A stretch of 64,000 nt of DNA from Marinobacter guineae (GCF_002744735.1 NZ_KZ319340.1:1211030-1275029); one strand, 5' to 3'; counted from the first letter of the stretch, positions 53,134 through 63,461 are shown. Made by a program: numbers and translations. The notes: generated from the sequence alone by a model not told the origin.

Positions 53134-54357
53134 TCAGGGTGAGTGGGGGCGGAACAGGATGTTGTAGTTCACGGCGTCGCGGCCCGGGTCCCGGATGCTG
53201 ATGGCGATTCGCACGGGCGTATCAGTAGGCATGGCGTCCAGCTCTTTGCCTTCCCCGGCGAGGTATTCATCGGGTGTGAACACACTTTGGGCAACCACAT
53301 CACCGTTCAGGTTGGAGAAGGTCAGGGCAATGGCCGGGAACGGCTGTTCAAAGTCAGCACGATTGATGATCACGGCGTCAACAACAAGCTGAGAGCGGTT
53401 ATCCGGGTCGGTTCTTACCACCAGCTTTCGACTCTGGATGGCATCGACGTTGATAAGCGGTTTGAGTTCACAGCCTGCCAGCTCGCAGCCTTTTTCGTAA
53501 AACGGTCGCAGCTCCGGAATGGCCGACAGGCGGTCGAACTGGAACCAGGTAACCTGGGCGACGAGAACCCCCACCAGTATCAGAACAATCAGGCTCCAGA
53601 CCAGAGTGCGGATGCCGCCGCCTTTGCCGGACTCAGCGCCAACCGGGTCCCGTCGCAGATCCCTGAAGGGGGGCTCGGCATGAAAAGAGTCCCTGGGGCG
53701 ATCTGGCTCATCGAAATCAAAACCGGTCTCGTCAACGAATTCGTCAAAGGGATCGTCTGTTTTTGCGGGTTTCGGACCGGCGGCAGACGACGATGGTGTG
53801 CTATCGAACACGGGCTCTTGTTCGAGGCTCGGTTCGGATTCTGCTTCCGGTTTGGACGTCGGCTCAGGTGTCGGTTCGGAGCGCCGAGCAGGTGTCTGTT
53901 TCCGGGATGCCGGTTCGTCTTCTTTCAGGATGGCTTCTGCCCAGCTTTCATCGACGTCCTCGTTCGAGGTGTCGGTTTCGGCATCCTTGTAATCCGTCGC
54001 TTCGCGTTCGTCGAAGCTCCGGAAACTGTCGCTGAGTTCGTCGTCGGAAAAGGTCAGTTTGGTGCCGGCATAACGCCCTTCTGCGGCGTCTTCTTCAGGG
54101 TTGTCGGCGAAGACGAAATCTTCTTCGCTGGCGCTGGAGGAGTCCGATGGTGGTGACGTGGGTGACGGTTTTTCGGTGATGGCCGACGTCCCCGCTTTCG
54201 GGCCGGAGGCGGGAATGACCTGATGCTCGATGGCGTTGAAGACGCTCATGCAGCTCCCGCAGCGCACCTTGCCCTTGGCAATGCCAAGCTGATCGTCGGT
54301 TACCCGGAAGCGGGTCTGGCAATTCGGGCACTGTGTCTGCAGGCTGCTTTGGGTCAT
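53134..54357 (-). CDS. Zinc-ribbon (MJ0042) and DUF3426 membrane protein
   Basis: A 407-residue protein. The N-terminal zinc ribbon has two CxxC pairs (CPNCQTRFRV and VRCGSCMSVFNA). A long acidic, low-complexity linker rich in Glu, Pro and Ser follows (about 50-235), then one membrane helix (about 245-268; TLVWSLIVLILVGVLVAQV) and a C-terminal DUF3426 domain ending NYNILFRP. It usually neighbours prmA in gammaproteobacteria; the function is unknown. Confidence 0.87.
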   Translation of the reverse strand: MTQSSLQTQCPNCQTRFRVTDDQLGIAKGKVRCGSCMSVFNAIEHQVIPASGPKAGTSAITEKPSPTSPPSDSSSASEEDFVFADNPEEDAAEGRYAGTKLTFSDDELSDSFRSFDEREATDYKDAETDTSNEDVDESWAEAILKEDEPASRKQTPARRSEPTPEPTSKPEAESEPSLEQEPVFDSTPSSSAAGPKPAKTDDPFDEFVDETGFDFDEPDRPRDSFHAEPPFRDLRRDPVGAESGKGGGIRTLVWSLIVLILVGVLVAQVTWFQFDRLSAIPELRPFYEKGCELAGCELKPLINVDAIQSRKLVVRTDPDNRSQLVVDAVIINRADFEQPFPAIALTFSNLNGDVVAQSVFTPDEYLAGEGKELDAMPTDTPVRIAISIRDPGRDAVNYNILFRPHSP

Positions 54358-54418
54358 GCTTCTTCCTGAAAGCGACTGGGATACAAGTGTCGGAGTTTAG
54401 TCGTTAAGACCGTATTCG

Positions 54419-55315
54419 TCATCTGTCGTTGCGGCGTCCTGTGAGGCGTATCCATTCCTCACGCTGTTCGGGTTCGTCCATAACGAACCAGGGCTCGTAG
54501 GCCGCCATCACTTCCCGGGCCTGATGAGACAGGATGCCCGACAGCACCAGATCACCGCCCTGTCTGGTCCGTGCCGCAAGGTGGGGCGCAAGGCCGATCA
54601 GTGGCTGGGCCAGGATGTTTGCCAGCATGACATCTGCCTGGGTGTCGGGCTCGTCTTCTGGCAAATAGAGATCCAGATTGCTCTCATCGACGCCATTCCG
54701 GCGGGCGTTTTCCCGGCTGGCTTCCAGGGCCTGGGGATCGGTATCGACACCAATGACATGGTCAGCGCCCAGTAGCAGGGCAGCCAGGCCAAGAATACCC
54801 GAGCCGCAGCCATAGTCGATAACCTGCTTGCCCTGCACGTCCTGCCCGTCCAGCCATTCCAGGCAGAGGGCAGTCGTCGGATGGGTGCCGGTCCCAAAGG
54901 CGAGGCCGGGGTCCAGCATCAGATTGGCGGCACCCGAGTCTGGAGCGTCGTGCCAGCTTGGAACAATCCAGAGCCGTTCACCGAATTTCAGGGGCTGGAA
55001 ATCGTCCATCCAGGCCCGTGCCCAGTCCTTGTCTTCAACCAGTGTCACTTCGATTTCAGGGAGGGCTTGCTGAGTTCGCTGGTGCCAGGCATCACGAATA
55101 TCGGCGCACAGTTGCTCGATGTCACGATTGGAGTCAAACAGGCCGGTAACGGTGGTCTGGCTCCAGAGAGGGGTAGTGCCGGGGTCCGGCTCGTACAGGG
55201 GCTGGTCGGCGGCATCTTCCATGGAGACGGCGTCAGCGCCCATCTCCATGAGTAGATCCTCCAGCTGATCCGCGTTATCCGGATCAGCCGGGATCTGGAG
55301 TTGTATCCAGGGCAT
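54419..55315 (-). CDS. prmA: Ribosomal protein L11 methyltransferase
   Basis: A 298-residue SAM-dependent methyltransferase modifying ribosomal protein L11. GLAFGTGTHPTTALCLEWL, VIDYGCGSGILGLAALLLGA and LANILAQPLIGLAPHLA are the family blocks. It is cotranscribed with accC (2-bp gap). Confidence 0.95.
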   Translation of the reverse strand: MPWIQLQIPADPDNADQLEDLLMEMGADAVSMEDAADQPLYEPDPGTTPLWSQTTVTGLFDSNRDIEQLCADIRDAWHQRTQQALPEIEVTLVEDKDWARAWMDDFQPLKFGERLWIVPSWHDAPDSGAANLMLDPGLAFGTGTHPTTALCLEWLDGQDVQGKQVIDYGCGSGILGLAALLLGADHVIGVDTDPQALEASRENARRNGVDESNLDLYLPEDEPDTQADVMLANILAQPLIGLAPHLAARTRQGGDLVLSGILSHQAREVMAAYEPWFVMDEPEQREEWIRLTGRRNDR

Positions 55316-55317
55316 GA

Positions 55318-56664
55318 TTAATCCCGCATCAGTTTCTCGAGGTAGTGGATGGTGAAGTCTACCTGTTTAAAGCCGCCATCGCGTACCAGTCTTCGATGCA
55401 GGGGCTGGTTGGTCTTGATACCCTCGACCACGAGCTCGTCCAGTGCGTTCTTCATGCGCCGCCGTGCGATCTCACGATCATCACCCCAGGTGATCAGCTT
55501 GGCGATCAGCGAGTCGTAGAACGGCGGTACCGTGTAGCCACTGTACAGGTGAGAATCAACCCGCACACCGTTACCGCCAGGCGCGTGGAAGTGTGTGACC
55601 TTGCCCGGACTTGGCACGAAGGTTTTCGGGTCTTCCGCGTTGATCCGGCACTCGATGGCGTGGCCGGAAATGCGGATATCATCCTGGGTATACTGCAGCG
55701 GCAGGCCGCTGGCAATGCGCAGCTGTTCGCGGACAATATCCACGCCCGTCACCATTTCGGAGACCGGGTGTTCCACCTGGACCCGGGTGTTCATTTCGAT
55801 GAAGAAAAACTCCCCATCCTGGTAAAGGAACTCAAAGGTACCGGCGCCAACGTAGCCGATTTCCTTGCAGGCATCTGTACAGGCCTTGAGGGTGCGCTCC
55901 CGGGACTCCTGGTTAATGTTCGGAGCCGGGGCTTCCTCGATGACTTTCTGGTTCCGGCGCTGCATGGAGCAGTCGCGGTCGCCCAAGTGAATGCAGTTAC
56001 CGTGCATGTCAGCCAGCACCTGAACTTCTACGTGCCGGGGCGTCTCCAGGAATTTCTCCAGGTACACCGTCGGATCACCAAAGGCATTCTTGGCCTCACT
56101 CTGGGTGATCTGGACGCCCTTGAGCAGGGCCGCTTCCGAGTGAACCACCTGCATACCGCGACCACCGCCGCCGGACGCGGCCTTGATCATCACCGGATAG
56201 CCGATTTCCCGGGCAATACGGAGTGTCCGCTCTTCATCATCGTCGAGCGGGCCATCTGACCCCGGCACGGTGGGAACGCCGGCCTTGATCATGGCGTTGA
56301 TGGCAGACACCTTGTTACCCATCAGGCGAATGGTCTCGGCCTTGGGTCCGATAAAACGGAATCCGCTTTTCTCGACCTGTTCGGCAAAATCGGCGTTCTC
56401 GGCAAGAAAACCATAGCCGGGGTGAATGCCCACGGAGTCGGTGACTTCTGCCGCACTGATGATGGTCGGGATGTTCAGGTAGCTGTCGGTCGGACTGTTG
56501 GGACCAATACAGACAGACTCGTCTGCCAGGCGTACGTGCATCAGATCACGGTCGACCTGGGAGTGCACTGCCACAGTCTTGATGCCCAGCTCCTTGCAGG
56601 CGCGCAGAATCCGGAGGGCAATTTCACCCCGGTTTGCGATCAGTACTTTCTCTAACATGGCCAT
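55318..56664 (-). CDS. accC: Biotin carboxylase subunit of acetyl-CoA carboxylase
   Basis: A 448-residue ATP-grasp enzyme that carboxylates biotin on AccB at the start of fatty-acid synthesis. [50 protein letters not shown] and [14 protein letters not shown] are all intact. ATG 56664 or, two codons later, 56658 could be the start. It follows accB after an 18-bp gap. Confidence 0.97.
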   Translation of the reverse strand: MAMLEKVLIANRGEIALRILRACKELGIKTVAVHSQVDRDLMHVRLADESVCIGPNSPTDSYLNIPTIISAAEVTDSVGIHPGYGFLAENADFAEQVEKSGFRFIGPKAETIRLMGNKVSAINAMIKAGVPTVPGSDGPLDDDEERTLRIAREIGYPVMIKAASGGGGRGMQVVHSEAALLKGVQITQSEAKNAFGDPTVYLEKFLETPRHVEVQVLADMHGNCIHLGDRDCSMQRRNQKVIEEAPAPNINQESRERTLKACTDACKEIGYVGAGTFEFLYQDGEFFFIEMNTRVQVEHPVSEMVTGVDIVREQLRIASGLPLQYTQDDIRISGHAIECRINAEDPKTFVPSPGKVTHFHAPGGNGVRVDSHLYSGYTVPPFYDSLIAKLITWGDDREIARRRMKNALDELVVEGIKTNQPLHRRLVRDGGFKQVDFTIHYLEKLMRD

Positions 56665-56682
56665 GAGTAACTATCACCCCGT

Positions 56683-57132
56683 TCAGGAAATGGCGACCAG
56701 GGGCTGGTCAAACTCTACCGGCTGGCCATTCTCGACCAGGATTTCGGTGATCGTTCCGCTCTTGTCAGCCTCGATCTGGTTCATCATCTTCATGGCTTCC
56801 ACGATGCAGACCACATCACCCACATTGACGGTCTGACCGACTTCCACAAACGCCTTGGCTGTGGGAGACGGGGAGCGATAGAAAGTGCCCACCATCGGGG
56901 ATTTCAGGGTATGGCCGGTCGGAGCTGAAGGTTCTTCAGCGGCCGGAGCCGAAGCCGCCGGGGCAGGGGCTGCCTGCTGGGGCGCTGGGTAATGGCTCAT
57001 ATACTGGGGTGCGGCGGCTGGTTCGCGGCGGCGAGAGATGCGCACCGAATCATCGGCCTCATGAATCTCCAGCTCCTCGACATCAGATTCCTCAAGCAGC
57101 TCGATCAGTTTCTTGATTTTGCGAATATCCAT
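56683..57132 (-). CDS. accB: Biotin carboxyl carrier protein of acetyl-CoA carboxylase
   Basis: A 149-residue protein. The N-terminal segment ([20 protein letters not shown]) is followed by a Pro/Ala-rich linker (about 40-75) and the biotinyl domain with [12 protein letters not shown], in which the lysine carries biotin. It sits between aroQ and accC on the minus strand. Confidence 0.97.
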   Translation of the reverse strand: MDIRKIKKLIELLEESDVEELEIHEADDSVRISRRREPAAAPQYMSHYPAPQQAAPAPAASAPAAEEPSAPTGHTLKSPMVGTFYRSPSPTAKAFVEVGQTVNVGDVVCIVEAMKMMNQIEADKSGTITEILVENGQPVEFDQPLVAIS

Positions 57133-57159
57133 AGTCAGTCCAGTCCCGTTTTGTCAGGT

Positions 57160-57600
57160 CTATCGGTGAATACGTATCAGGGCGGCCTGAAGTGCGAGGT
57201 CGTACCCCTGGCTGCCCAGCCCACAGATAACGCCTTCGGCGATATCCGAGAAATAGGAGTGATGCCGGAACGGTTCCCGTGCAAACACGTTGGAAAGATG
57301 CACTTCAATAAAGGGGATTCCCGAAGCCAGCATGGCATCCCGGAGGGCAACGCTGGTGTGGGTGAAAGCGGCAGGATTGATGATGATGAAATCCACGCCT
57401 TCCGCCCGGGCTTCGTGAACCCGTTCAATCAGTTCGTATTCGGCGTTTGACTGCAGGTGCAGCAGGTGATGGCCTTTCTCTGCCGCCCGTGAGCGCAACC
57501 GGTCGTCAATATCGGCCAGTGTCTCGTAACCATAGACCTCTGGCTCGCGGCTGCCGAGCATGTTGAGGTTGGGGCCATGGAGCACGAGAATTGTCGACAT
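57160..57600 (-). CDS. aroQ: Type II 3-dehydroquinate dehydratase
   Basis: A 146-residue enzyme of the shikimate pathway. [37 protein letters not shown] and [20 protein letters not shown] contain the catalytic Tyr, His and Arg residues of the dodecameric type II class. It is the first gene of the aroQ-accB-accC-prmA run, a common gammaproteobacterial arrangement. Confidence 0.96.
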   Translation of the reverse strand: MSTILVLHGPNLNMLGSREPEVYGYETLADIDDRLRSRAAEKGHHLLHLQSNAEYELIERVHEARAEGVDFIIINPAAFTHTSVALRDAMLASGIPFIEVHLSNVFAREPFRHHSYFSDIAEGVICGLGSQGYDLALQAALIRIHR

Positions 57601-57762
57601 GGTTCTGTCTGCCTTGATGTCTTTACAACAGGATCGCCGAAATTAACGGCAAGTTCCCCCAATGGTGCGTGCTTGTTTCCCTTATATCAACACTTTTTGA
57701 CAATCTTCCCTGTTGTCCATTGGTCGTAAAAAGTCGGCAAATGAAGCGAAACGGGATCTTTC

Positions 57763-57789
57763 CGTTGATGACAATCATTGTCGTCAACG
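57763..57789. promoter_or_regulatory. 27-bp palindrome upstream of aroQ
   Basis: Arms CGTTGATGACAA and TTGTCGTCAACG pair at 11 of 12 positions around a 3-nt centre. It is 163 bp upstream of aroQ and 85 bp past the stop of the diguanylate-cyclase gene. It could be an operator for the aroQ-acc operon or a 3' hairpin. The remainder of 57601-57873 shows no gene. Confidence 0.45.
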
Positions 57790-57873
57790 ATGGAGAGAAC
57801 TTCTATACGACGTTGGTTTCATAAATGGCAGGCGCCGGGCAAGAGCTGAGCCTTGCCTGGCGGGGCAGGAGGA

Positions 57874-59484
57874 TCAATCCGCCAGGGTGACGCAGTTGCG
57901 GCCGAGTTCCTTGGAGGTATAGAGCGCCCGGTCCGCGCGCTCGCACATGGCCTGGGAGGTCTCCTCATTCCAGTCTGCGATGCCACAACTGAAGGTGACA
58001 TGGAACTCCCTGTCCCCCGCCGGTTGCTGAAGTTCCGAGAAGCGTTCGCGAATTTCGTTGAGCACGTTCCTCGCATCGCTTGGGCGGGTGTTGGGCAGGA
58101 TGATGGCAAATTCCTCACCGCCGTAACGCCCGATATGGTCAGTTTTGCGCAGGCGCTGCTTGAGGAACATCGACAGGCTCCGCAACACACGATCCCCAAT
58201 CGGGTGGCCAAAGGTGTCATTCACCTTCTTGAAATAGTCGATGTCGATCATCGCAAAGCACAGAGGCTGGTCTTTCTGCCGCGCCCTGACAATTTCCTGA
58301 TCCAGCAGGTGCAGGGTGTGAGTGTGGTTGAACAGCCCGGTCAGGCTGTCGCGTATCATCAGCGCCAGCAGCGAACGGGCCCGCCGTCCACGGTTATGGA
58401 TGGTGGCAATCAGGTGTTTGGGGTCGATCGGTTTGGTGAGGAAGTCGTCACCGCCCAGGCTCATGGCGTGGAGCTGCTTGCTGACATCTTCTTCCGCAGA
58501 CAGGTAAATGATAGGGACGCTGTGAAACCGGTCCTGCTGGCGGATAACCCGGGCGATTTCCATGCCGGTGCAGCCTGGCATGTACATGTCCAGGATGATG
58601 ATTTCGGGAGAAAACTCCTCCAGGGCATGAATGATCTGCATCGGGTCAGTGATGATGTGGGCGGTCATGCCCGCCTTTTTCAGCACCGTCTCCATGTATT
58701 TGGCCTGGGCCCGGGAGTCGTCCAGTACCAGTACCTTGTAAGGCTCCACTGTATTGCCATGGGTGTAGGTTTCGATCTTCTCGATCAGCTGGCCCGGATC
58801 AACCGCCGGATAGAAGAATTCCTCGCCGCCACAGCGGGAAGCCTGCAGTCGCGTCTCGATGGAACCATCCTCGTCGCTCATGAAGATGATCGGAATGGGC
58901 GTGTCGTGACGTTCCTGCAGATGTTCAATGGTAGCGATGCCCGCATTGGGCGTGCCGCCAAAGTTAACATCCACCAGGATGGTTTCCGGCTTGTGGAGTG
59001 CGCAGGCTTCGGTCAGATCTTCAGCACTGGCAAAGGCTGAGGCCCGGAAGCCGAAAAATTCCAGCTGACGGATCAGACGGCCTGCCATCTCCTGATTTGC
59101 CAGGGCAATGTAAACCGGGGTACGACGGAACTGGTGAGGCACTTCGGAATTGTTGCGGTCTGTCCGGCGCAGAGTGCTTTGGGAGAGGGATTCGATGGCA
59201 TCCTGGAGTTTCCGTTCCAGAGTCTCGTCCAGTGCTGAACCGGCCTCCCAGTGGTTTATCAGCTCAAGGATGGTCTGGCCCGCTTCAGCATGGCTGACCA
59301 TTTCGAAACGCTGTGCATAACGGACCAGTTTGTCTGTGGCGGCGGAGAATTCCGCGCGATGCGCCGCGGCCTTCTCACGGTCTTCGTGAATCTTTTGCCA
59401 GGTATCCAGAACAACCCGGGCCTGGGTTGTTACACGGCGTGCGAAATGCTGCCTGAGTTTTTCTTTCTGGCTTTCGTCGTTCAT
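57874..59484 (-). CDS. Response-regulator diguanylate cyclase (REC-REC-GGDEF, PleD-like)
   Basis: A 536-residue cytoplasmic protein. An N-terminal helical region (about 1-110) resembles a histidine-phosphotransfer-like bundle. A degenerate receiver (about 120-235; TPVYIALANQEMAGRLI) precedes a canonical receiver (about 245-365) with phospho-acceptor Asp in IIILDMYMPGCTG and Lys in DFLTKPIDP. The GGDEF domain (about 375-535) reads RYGGEEFAIILP, an active cyclase site. It should make c-di-GMP upon phosphorylation; no histidine kinase is adjacent. ATG 59484 is chosen because residues upstream are non-homologous. It is divergent from a LapD-like gene. Confidence 0.9.
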   Translation of the reverse strand: MNDESQKEKLRQHFARRVTTQARVVLDTWQKIHEDREKAAAHRAEFSAATDKLVRYAQRFEMVSHAEAGQTILELINHWEAGSALDETLERKLQDAIESLSQSTLRRTDRNNSEVPHQFRRTPVYIALANQEMAGRLIRQLEFFGFRASAFASAEDLTEACALHKPETILVDVNFGGTPNAGIATIEHLQERHDTPIPIIFMSDEDGSIETRLQASRCGGEEFFYPAVDPGQLIEKIETYTHGNTVEPYKVLVLDDSRAQAKYMETVLKKAGMTAHIITDPMQIIHALEEFSPEIIILDMYMPGCTGMEIARVIRQQDRFHSVPIIYLSAEEDVSKQLHAMSLGGDDFLTKPIDPKHLIATIHNRGRRARSLLALMIRDSLTGLFNHTHTLHLLDQEIVRARQKDQPLCFAMIDIDYFKKVNDTFGHPIGDRVLRSLSMFLKQRLRKTDHIGRYGGEEFAIILPNTRPSDARNVLNEIRERFSELQQPAGDREFHVTFSCGIADWNEETSQAMCERADRALYTSKELGRNCVTLAD

Positions 59485-59682
59485 GTTGCTCCGGCCTGTC
59501 TCTTTTTCGTTATTGGTTGTCCTTCCCCGGTGCGGACAATTTTTCAACCTTAGTCCTTTTGCAGAGTCTATAGTGTTTAATGTTGTCGGCGTAGGTTGCG
59601 CACTGTAAATGTTTGTCAACTCTGCGGTGCAGGTCACAATCACCTGGCCGGCTGGCTCACAGCCAATCCGGAGCAGCTCCTC

Positions 59683-61683
59683 ATGGCAAGGAAGCAAATC
59701 ACCATCAACCGGAAGCAGCAGGGTGTCCTCACTCTGCGGACAATCCTTCTGGTGTTTACTGGCAGTTTGCTGGTGACGCTTCTGGTGGCGGTGTTTATCA
59801 CCAGTTTTGGCTATTTTCGGGGTTATGTTTCGGACCAGTTGGCGGGTCATGCCCGGGATGGTGCAACTGCGATCGGCTTGTCACTGTCCAATGCCATTGA
59901 TGGGCGTGACCCGGTTGCCTCTGCATCACTGATTGATGCGGTCTTCGACAGCGGGCGCTACCTGTCGATCAGTTATCTGAATCACCAGAATGAGCAGATC
60001 GCAGGCCGGGCAATAACCCTTAGCGATGTTGGTGTGCCCTCCTGGTTCCGGTCCCTCGCGGCTCTTCCGTTGCCGGTTGCCGAAGCGGAGGTGGTTCGTG
60101 GCTGGAGTCGCCTGGGAACCGTGCAGGTTATTAGCCACCCCGGCCGTGCCTATCAGGATCTCTGGCGAATAACCATCGGTTTGACGACGAGTACCGCTGT
60201 TCTTGGCGGGATAGGTCTGTTTGCGCTGTTTGTACTGCTTCGCCGTACCCTGAGCCCCCTTCATGCCCTGGAAACCCAGGCGCAGGCGCTCGGGCAGAGA
60301 GATTTTCGCAAACGGGTAGCGATCAAGTCGACCCGGGAAATCAATCGGGTAACTGATGCCATGAACCAGATGGCGGATGACCTCGGGCAATTATTTGAAG
60401 GGCAGGCCCGGCTCATCCAGCATCTGCGCCGGGTCAATAACGAGGACTCGGTGACTGGCCTGGCGAGCCGGAGAGCGTTTGATCAGCGTTTGAAAGTGGA
60501 AGTGGAATCCGAGGAAAAAGCAGCGCTCGGGGTTCTGATGCTGATCCAACTGGCGGATTTCTCAGATTACAACCAGGCCTACGGCAGAAACGAGGCTGAC
60601 CGCCTGCTTCTGCGTGTCGCAAGTGTGATTGCCGACTTTGTCACGTTTCATGCGGGCGCTTTTGCCGGGCGACGAACCGGTGCCGAGTTCGCCCTGTTCC
60701 TGCCCGGTGTAATACCCGCCGATGCAGGCGTCTGGTGCCGGCAACTGGTTACCGAGTTGGATGGGGTGTACGCGGATCTGGCGTCGCCCATGGACACTGC
60801 CGTGCACGCGGGCTTGGCGAAAACCCGCGAGGGCCGGGGCGCCCGGGATCTGATGGCCGCTGCCGATGAGGCGCTGCGTAATGCCCAGGGCAGGGCCGAG
60901 TCCGGCTGCCATCTGGCAGACCCGGAGAAGGATGGCCACCATAATCTGGAAACCTGGCGGGTGATTATCAGCCAGGCGATTCATCAGCAGAATTTGTCGC
61001 TCTGGCTCCAGCCCATGGTTAATGAAGGTAGGCTGATGCCCGTCTATCATCAGGTGTTCTCACGGATCGAGTCTGTCGAAGGCACCCTGAAAGCGGGCAC
61101 ATTCGTACCCATGGCGGAGCGGTTTGGTCTGATTGCGGATCTCGACCGCCTGCTGGTCCAGCGGGTGCTGGAGCGACTGGCAGAGTTTCCGGATCAGCCG
61201 CTGGCAATTTCTCTGGGCAACGCCTCTGTTGCCAGCGAAGCGTTCCGCTTGGATCTGTTGGCACAGCTTCAGCAGGCCGATTCGCTGGGCCACAACCTCT
61301 GGGTCGGGATCTCCGAACAAACAATTCATCATCATCGAACGGCAGTGGGCTTGCTGGTAAGGGCACTCGGGCGGCTCGGCGTGCCAGTCCTGGTTGATCG
61401 CTTCGGTGTCGGGGGCGTGCCTTTCAGTTACCTGAGAAATCTGAGATTTCAGGGTGTGCGTATCGATAACAGCTTTATTCATGATATCGACACCCACGAG
61501 GATAACCGGTTTTATCTGGATTCGGTGGTCGCCATCGCCCACAGCCGCGGGGTAAAGGTGTTTGCCACAGGAGTGGAAACTGCAGCGGAATACTCGGTAC
61601 TCTGTACGCTGGGTATCGACGGAGCCATGGGTTACCATCTTGGTCGGCCGTTTGCCGCTGACAATCAACAGACAGGGGATTAA
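59683..61683 (+). CDS. LapD-like c-di-GMP receptor (degenerate GGDEF-EAL)
   Basis: A 666-residue inner-membrane protein. Two membrane helices (about 20-42 and 160-185) flank a periplasmic LapD/MoxY-type domain with QLAGHARDGATAIGLSLSN, DSGRYLSISYL and VRGWSRLGTVQVISHPG. A HAMP linker follows, then a GGDEF domain whose active site reads RRTGAEF and an EAL domain in which the EAL triad is replaced (VYHQVFSRI). Such loss of catalytic residues is the hallmark of LapD, which senses c-di-GMP inside and sequesters the LapG protease outside to retain large adhesins. No lapG is adjacent. ATG 59683 has GGAG upstream. Confidence 0.85.
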   Translation: MARKQITINRKQQGVLTLRTILLVFTGSLLVTLLVAVFITSFGYFRGYVSDQLAGHARDGATAIGLSLSNAIDGRDPVASASLIDAVFDSGRYLSISYLNHQNEQIAGRAITLSDVGVPSWFRSLAALPLPVAEAEVVRGWSRLGTVQVISHPGRAYQDLWRITIGLTTSTAVLGGIGLFALFVLLRRTLSPLHALETQAQALGQRDFRKRVAIKSTREINRVTDAMNQMADDLGQLFEGQARLIQHLRRVNNEDSVTGLASRRAFDQRLKVEVESEEKAALGVLMLIQLADFSDYNQAYGRNEADRLLLRVASVIADFVTFHAGAFAGRRTGAEFALFLPGVIPADAGVWCRQLVTELDGVYADLASPMDTAVHAGLAKTREGRGARDLMAAADEALRNAQGRAESGCHLADPEKDGHHNLETWRVIISQAIHQQNLSLWLQPMVNEGRLMPVYHQVFSRIESVEGTLKAGTFVPMAERFGLIADLDRLLVQRVLERLAEFPDQPLAISLGNASVASEAFRLDLLAQLQQADSLGHNLWVGISEQTIHHHRTAVGLLVRALGRLGVPVLVDRFGVGGVPFSYLRNLRFQGVRIDNSFIHDIDTHEDNRFYLDSVVAIAHSRGVKVFATGVETAAEYSVLCTLGIDGAMGYHLGRPFAADNQQTGD

Positions 61684-61690
61684 AAGTCAT

Positions 61691-62743
61691 ATGCCAGGCA
61701 AAATCAGACAGTACTTCAGGGACAAGAAAGACGATGTTCAGGATTATGCCGGGGGCAGCGGTGTTATTGGCAAACTCATTCTGGTGTTGCTGGTGGTGTA
61801 TCTCCTGGTTTCCGTTATCGTCGGCATGTACTGGAGCAGCGAACCTGACACGTTTTCGGTGCGTGAACATACCCGCTCTGTAGCCAATTCCATGGAGCGT
61901 GAACCCGTTACCGGTTTTGCGACGACGGTAACCATGATCCGGATTGCCGAAACCCTGCTTGAAAAGCCCGGCGGCTATCTCTCCAACGATATATTTCCGC
62001 CTGGCGTCTGGCTGGATAACATGCCCAGTTGGGAATTCGGGGTGCTGGTGCAGCTCCGGGATCTGTCCCGGGCCATGCGCAGGGATATCGCCCGCTCCCA
62101 GAGCCAGTCTGCGGAGGACCCGGACCTGACCATCGCAGAGCCGCAATTCCACTTTGACAGCGGAAGCTGGGCCATCCCGTCCACCGAAGCGGAATACCGA
62201 CGCGGCATCGAGGCCCTGAAGCGCTACCTCAACCGCTTGTCGAGCCCGGAGCAGGCTGACGCCCAGTTCTACGCTCGGGCGGACAATCTGGCAAACTGGT
62301 TGGCGGACCTGGAAACCAGAATCGGCAGCCTCTCAAGAACACTGGGTGAGAGTGTCGGCAAAGCCTCAGTATCTGATGCAGTGGCCAACGTGGACATGGA
62401 CAACCCGCTACAGGAAGAAACCGGGGGCATTGATGTGAAAACGCCCTGGACCCAGATTGATAATGTTTTATACGAAGCCCGTGGGAGCTCCTGGGCCTTG
62501 TTGCATATCTTCCGTGCCATTGAAGTGGACTTCCGGAAGGTACTGCAGGACAAAAACGCCATGTCCAGTGTGAAACAGGTGATCATTGAGCTGGAGGGTG
62601 CCCAGGGTCCGATGTGGAGCCCGGTGGTACTGAACGGCAGCGGATTTGGCGTTCTCGCCAACCACTCACTGACCATGGCGGCCTATCTTTCCCGGGCCAG
62701 CGCGGCGATCAGTGACATGCGGGATCTGCTTTCCAGAGGCTGA
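61691..62743 (+). CDS. DUF2333 family membrane-anchored protein
   Basis: A 350-residue protein with one N-terminal membrane helix (about 27-47; LILVLLVVYLLVSVIVGMYW) and a large, mostly helical domain. GYLSNDIFPPGVWLDNMPSWEFG and the C-terminal GPMWSPVVLNGSGFGVLANHSL are DUF2333 blocks. Its function is unknown. It begins 7 bp after the LapD-like gene, so the two are translationally linked, hinting at a role near the envelope or c-di-GMP output. Confidence 0.88.
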   Translation: MPGKIRQYFRDKKDDVQDYAGGSGVIGKLILVLLVVYLLVSVIVGMYWSSEPDTFSVREHTRSVANSMEREPVTGFATTVTMIRIAETLLEKPGGYLSNDIFPPGVWLDNMPSWEFGVLVQLRDLSRAMRRDIARSQSQSAEDPDLTIAEPQFHFDSGSWAIPSTEAEYRRGIEALKRYLNRLSSPEQADAQFYARADNLANWLADLETRIGSLSRTLGESVGKASVSDAVANVDMDNPLQEETGGIDVKTPWTQIDNVLYEARGSSWALLHIFRAIEVDFRKVLQDKNAMSSVKQVIIELEGAQGPMWSPVVLNGSGFGVLANHSLTMAAYLSRASAAISDMRDLLSRG

Positions 62744-62764
62744 AGACCAGACGCCAGGTTGGCG

Positions 62765-62803
62765 GGCATAAAAAACCGGGCACGATGCCCGGTTTTTTAT
62801 GCC
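62765..62803. terminator. Bidirectional rho-independent terminator
   Basis: A perfect 17-bp stem (GGCATAAAAAACCGGGC with its complement) around a 5-nt loop. It has T-runs on both strands, between the DUF2333 and pyrophosphatase genes. Confidence 0.93.
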
Positions 62804-62817
62804 CTGGAAATACCGGA

Positions 62818-63345
62818 TCAGCCCTTGTAGGCGTTCACGGAATCCATGATGGCTTTTCTGGCAGCGTCGGCATTGTCCCAACCCTGAACCTTGACCCACT
62901 TGCCTGGCTCAAGAGTCTTGTAGTTCTCGAAGAAGTGCTTGATCTGGTCACGAAGCAGCTCGGGCAGATCGGTGATTTCCCGGACGTTGTGGTAGGTGGT
63001 GGTCAACTTGTCGTGAGGTACTGCCACCAGTTTGGCGTCGCCACCGGCTTCGTCTTCCATGTTGAGAACGCCAACCGGACGGCAGCGAATCACGGAGCCA
63101 GCCTGGACTGCGTAGGGGGTAACAACCAGCACGTCCAGAGGGTCGCCGTCGTCGGCCAGGGTGTGCGGGATGAAGCCATAGTTGGCCGGGTAGAACATCG
63201 GGGTAGCCATGAAGCGGTCAACCAGCAGGGCGCCCATGTCTTTGTCCAGTTCGTACTTGACCGGGGAGCTGTTGGCCGGGATTTCGATGGCAACGTAGAT
63301 ATCTTCAGGCGGGTTCTTGCCTGCGGGGATGTTGTCGAATTGCAT
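62818..63345 (-). CDS. ppa: Inorganic pyrophosphatase (family I)
   Basis: A 175-residue soluble enzyme hydrolysing pyrophosphate to drive biosynthetic reactions. The metal-binding signature [11 protein letters not shown] and [25 protein letters not shown] and [18 protein letters not shown] are typical of E. coli-type family I. AAGGATCG precedes ATG 63345. It is monocistronic: a terminator is downstream and the repeat island is upstream. Confidence 0.97.
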   Translation of the reverse strand: MQFDNIPAGKNPPEDIYVAIEIPANSSPVKYELDKDMGALLVDRFMATPMFYPANYGFIPHTLADDGDPLDVLVVTPYAVQAGSVIRCRPVGVLNMEDEAGGDAKLVAVPHDKLTTTYHNVREITDLPELLRDQIKHFFENYKTLEPGKWVKVQGWDNADAARKAIMDSVNAYKG

Positions 63346-63461
63346 GAGCGATCCTTCCTGGTACGTTAAAGGTACGTTTAACTGCGGTTAAAAAGTGGAC
63401 GCAATTATACGGGAGTCTCCTGCAGTTCGAAACTAAACCTTGGTCGTTGAATTGGGTGCAT

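Noticed and set aside
57853..59040. 395-codon open frame antisense to the diguanylate cyclase
   Set aside because: Same reason: it mirrors the cyclase codon pattern and has no recognisable domain or start signal.
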